Position numbers and translations under genes: made by a program
Source of the DNA: Liolophura sinensis
Taxonomy: Eukaryota > Mollusca > Polyplacophora > Chitonida > Chitonidae
Length of the DNA: 64,000 nt
Reading direction: 5' to 3'
Assembly (NCBI RefSeq): GCF_032854445.1
Contig: NW_027017991.1
Coordinates: forward strand, 1 to 64,000
In this document: positions 63,255 to 64,000 of the stretch, piece by piece
How positions within the stretch are numbered: position 1 is the stretch's first letter
Layout: each line of letters starts with the position of its first letter
Notes under the pieces: generated by a model
What the model was told of the DNA's origin: nothing
What the model saw: the letters and a program-made list of their open reading frames with translations, nothing else
Database searches by the model: none

Positions 63255-63804
63255 GTGCCCAGCAACGGCTCTTACTCCATGGAAACCAAGGAAATTTGCA
63301 ATTTTTCAACAGCTGGAGATGCCTGGCCCAATTGCGCATCCTTTGGCACCTTATTGATGTGGGTCAGTGTTCAATTGTACTTTTTACAGCGGATTGTATC
63401 AAGTACCTTTTGTTTTTTTTACATACAAATGGTGTGGTTTTTCTACATGTAGATAAAGACATTGAGTTTGTCTTCGACTTAGAAGTAAGACATTTGTTGG
63501 GTGAGTTAAATGAGCTTGGCCCAAAGATTTGACGTCGTCTGGGCTACCGAAGGGCACATAACTTATAATGAAATGTTGAATATAGTAATGACCAGTCGCG
63601 ATTGTACATAGTTAATGTAGCCGATTTCAATTAGCAAAAGGACCAGGCAAAAATCCAAAAGTGGAAAAACTGTTCCAATGCTGCTGGTAAGAGGCTAATC
63701 CGACGTATTTTGTGACGAGAAATCGAATGGTGCAAACCGCGTTGCTCTCCGACCAATACTTTTGGCTGTAGCCACAAATGAATAATCAATGATGTCAAGA
63801 TCAC
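63255..63804. repeat. Complete monomer at the right end
   Basis: It shares TTTACATAC with units 36843, 55004 and 59953, but has AAATGTTG and CAATTAGC instead of their AAAAGTTG. Private changes are AATGAGCTT near 63512 and AAAAGGACC near 63640. It carries none of the one-base indels of the preceding stretch, so sequence quality appears normal again. Confidence 0.85.
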
Positions 63805-64000
63805 GTGCCCAGCAACGGCTCTTACTCCATGGAAACCAAGGAAATTTGCAATTTTTCAACAGCTGGAGATGCCTGGCCCAATTGCGCATCCTTTGGCACC
63901 TTATTGATGTGGGTCAGTGTTCAATTGTACTTTTTACAGCGGGTTGTATCAAGTACCTTGTGTTTTTTTTATATACAAATGGTGTGGTTTTTCTACATGT
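63805..64000. repeat. Partial last monomer (3' truncated by window edge)
   Basis: The first 196 bp of a unit are present, ending inside the ACATGT palindrome. It has ACCTTGTG, T8 and a private CGGGTTG change near 63943. The array clearly continues beyond the window. Confidence 0.95.

Larger units (their letters stand above)
1..64000. repeat. Tandem satellite array, about 550-bp monomer, 117 head-to-tail copies
   Basis: The same roughly 550-bp sequence recurs without interruption from the first base to the last. I phased it on the GTG inside the CACGTG palindrome. Full copies then start at 540, 1090, 1640, 2190, 2740, 3289 and so on to 63255, with partial copies at both edges. All copies have the same orientation and there is no spacer or foreign insertion between any two. 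Most units are 549, 550 or 551 bp. Neighbours differ by few bases: units at 540 and 1090 differ at about five sites I could find, those at 1090 and 1640 at about nine. Such homogeneity over 64 kb is typical of satellite DNA kept uniform by unequal exchange and gene conversion. The family is not one I recognise. Chromosomal position (centromere, pericentromere, subtelomere, knob) cannot be told from the window. Confidence 0.99.

Noticed and set aside
1-64000. CRISPR array
   Set aside because: Repeats are about 550 bp and directly adjoining, with no unique spacers and no cas genes.
1-64000. rDNA or 5S/tRNA gene cluster
   Set aside because: No rRNA-like segment, no tRNA cloverleaf and no recognisable pol III A and B boxes are seen in the monomer.
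1-64000. Tandemly arrayed retrotransposon or LTR as the monomer
   Set aside because: No reverse transcriptase, integrase, primer-binding site or target-site duplication is visible. A satellite born from a decayed element remains possible but cannot be supported here.

Overview
The whole 64 kb window is one uninterrupted, head-to-tail satellite DNA array. It holds 117 copies (115 full, one partial at each edge) of a monomer of about 550 bp, all in the same orientation. I found no array edge, no inserted transposable element, no RNA gene and no credible protein-coding gene. A long, homogeneous, intergenic satellite of this kind points to a eukaryotic chromosome (centromeric, pericentromeric, subtelomeric or other heterochromatin). 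The sequence does not identify the species. A plant source is my weak guess only, and I do not recognise the monomer as a named family. A hand count of one unit (540-1089) gives 223 G+C in 550 bp, about 40.5%.

Neighbouring monomers differ at roughly 0-2% of sites. The same diagnostic variants recur at fixed multiples of the monomer, so there is a second layer of organisation: higher-order repeats (HORs) whose type changes along the window. From 1 to about 20.3 kb a 6-monomer HOR (about 3.3 kb) dominates, including a near-perfect tandem pair of 3,301 bp at 8787-12087 and 12088-15388. From about 21.4 to 29.7 kb the array is mainly a dimer (about 1.1 kb). From about 33 to 41 kb a trimer (about 1.65 kb) is reshuffled. 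At 41.2-43.4 kb a dimer is duplicated. From 44.5 to 51.7 kb another trimer, tagged by one substitution, recurs. From about 52.3 kb a 9-monomer HOR of 4,948 bp is present twice, with the start of a third copy.

Almost all monomer length variation (549, 550 or 551 bp) comes from one T-run. The monomer carries several short perfect palindromes, a cluster of A-tracts, and a block of about 34 bp in which I saw no change in any full copy outside one error-rich stretch. These are candidate structural or protein-binding elements.

The stretch from about 60.2 to 62.9 kb is different in kind. It has more than twenty private one-base insertions or deletions, many in short runs, inside an otherwise near-identical HOR copy. 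This looks like unpolished long-read consensus rather than biology, and makes the length and copy number at the right end uncertain.
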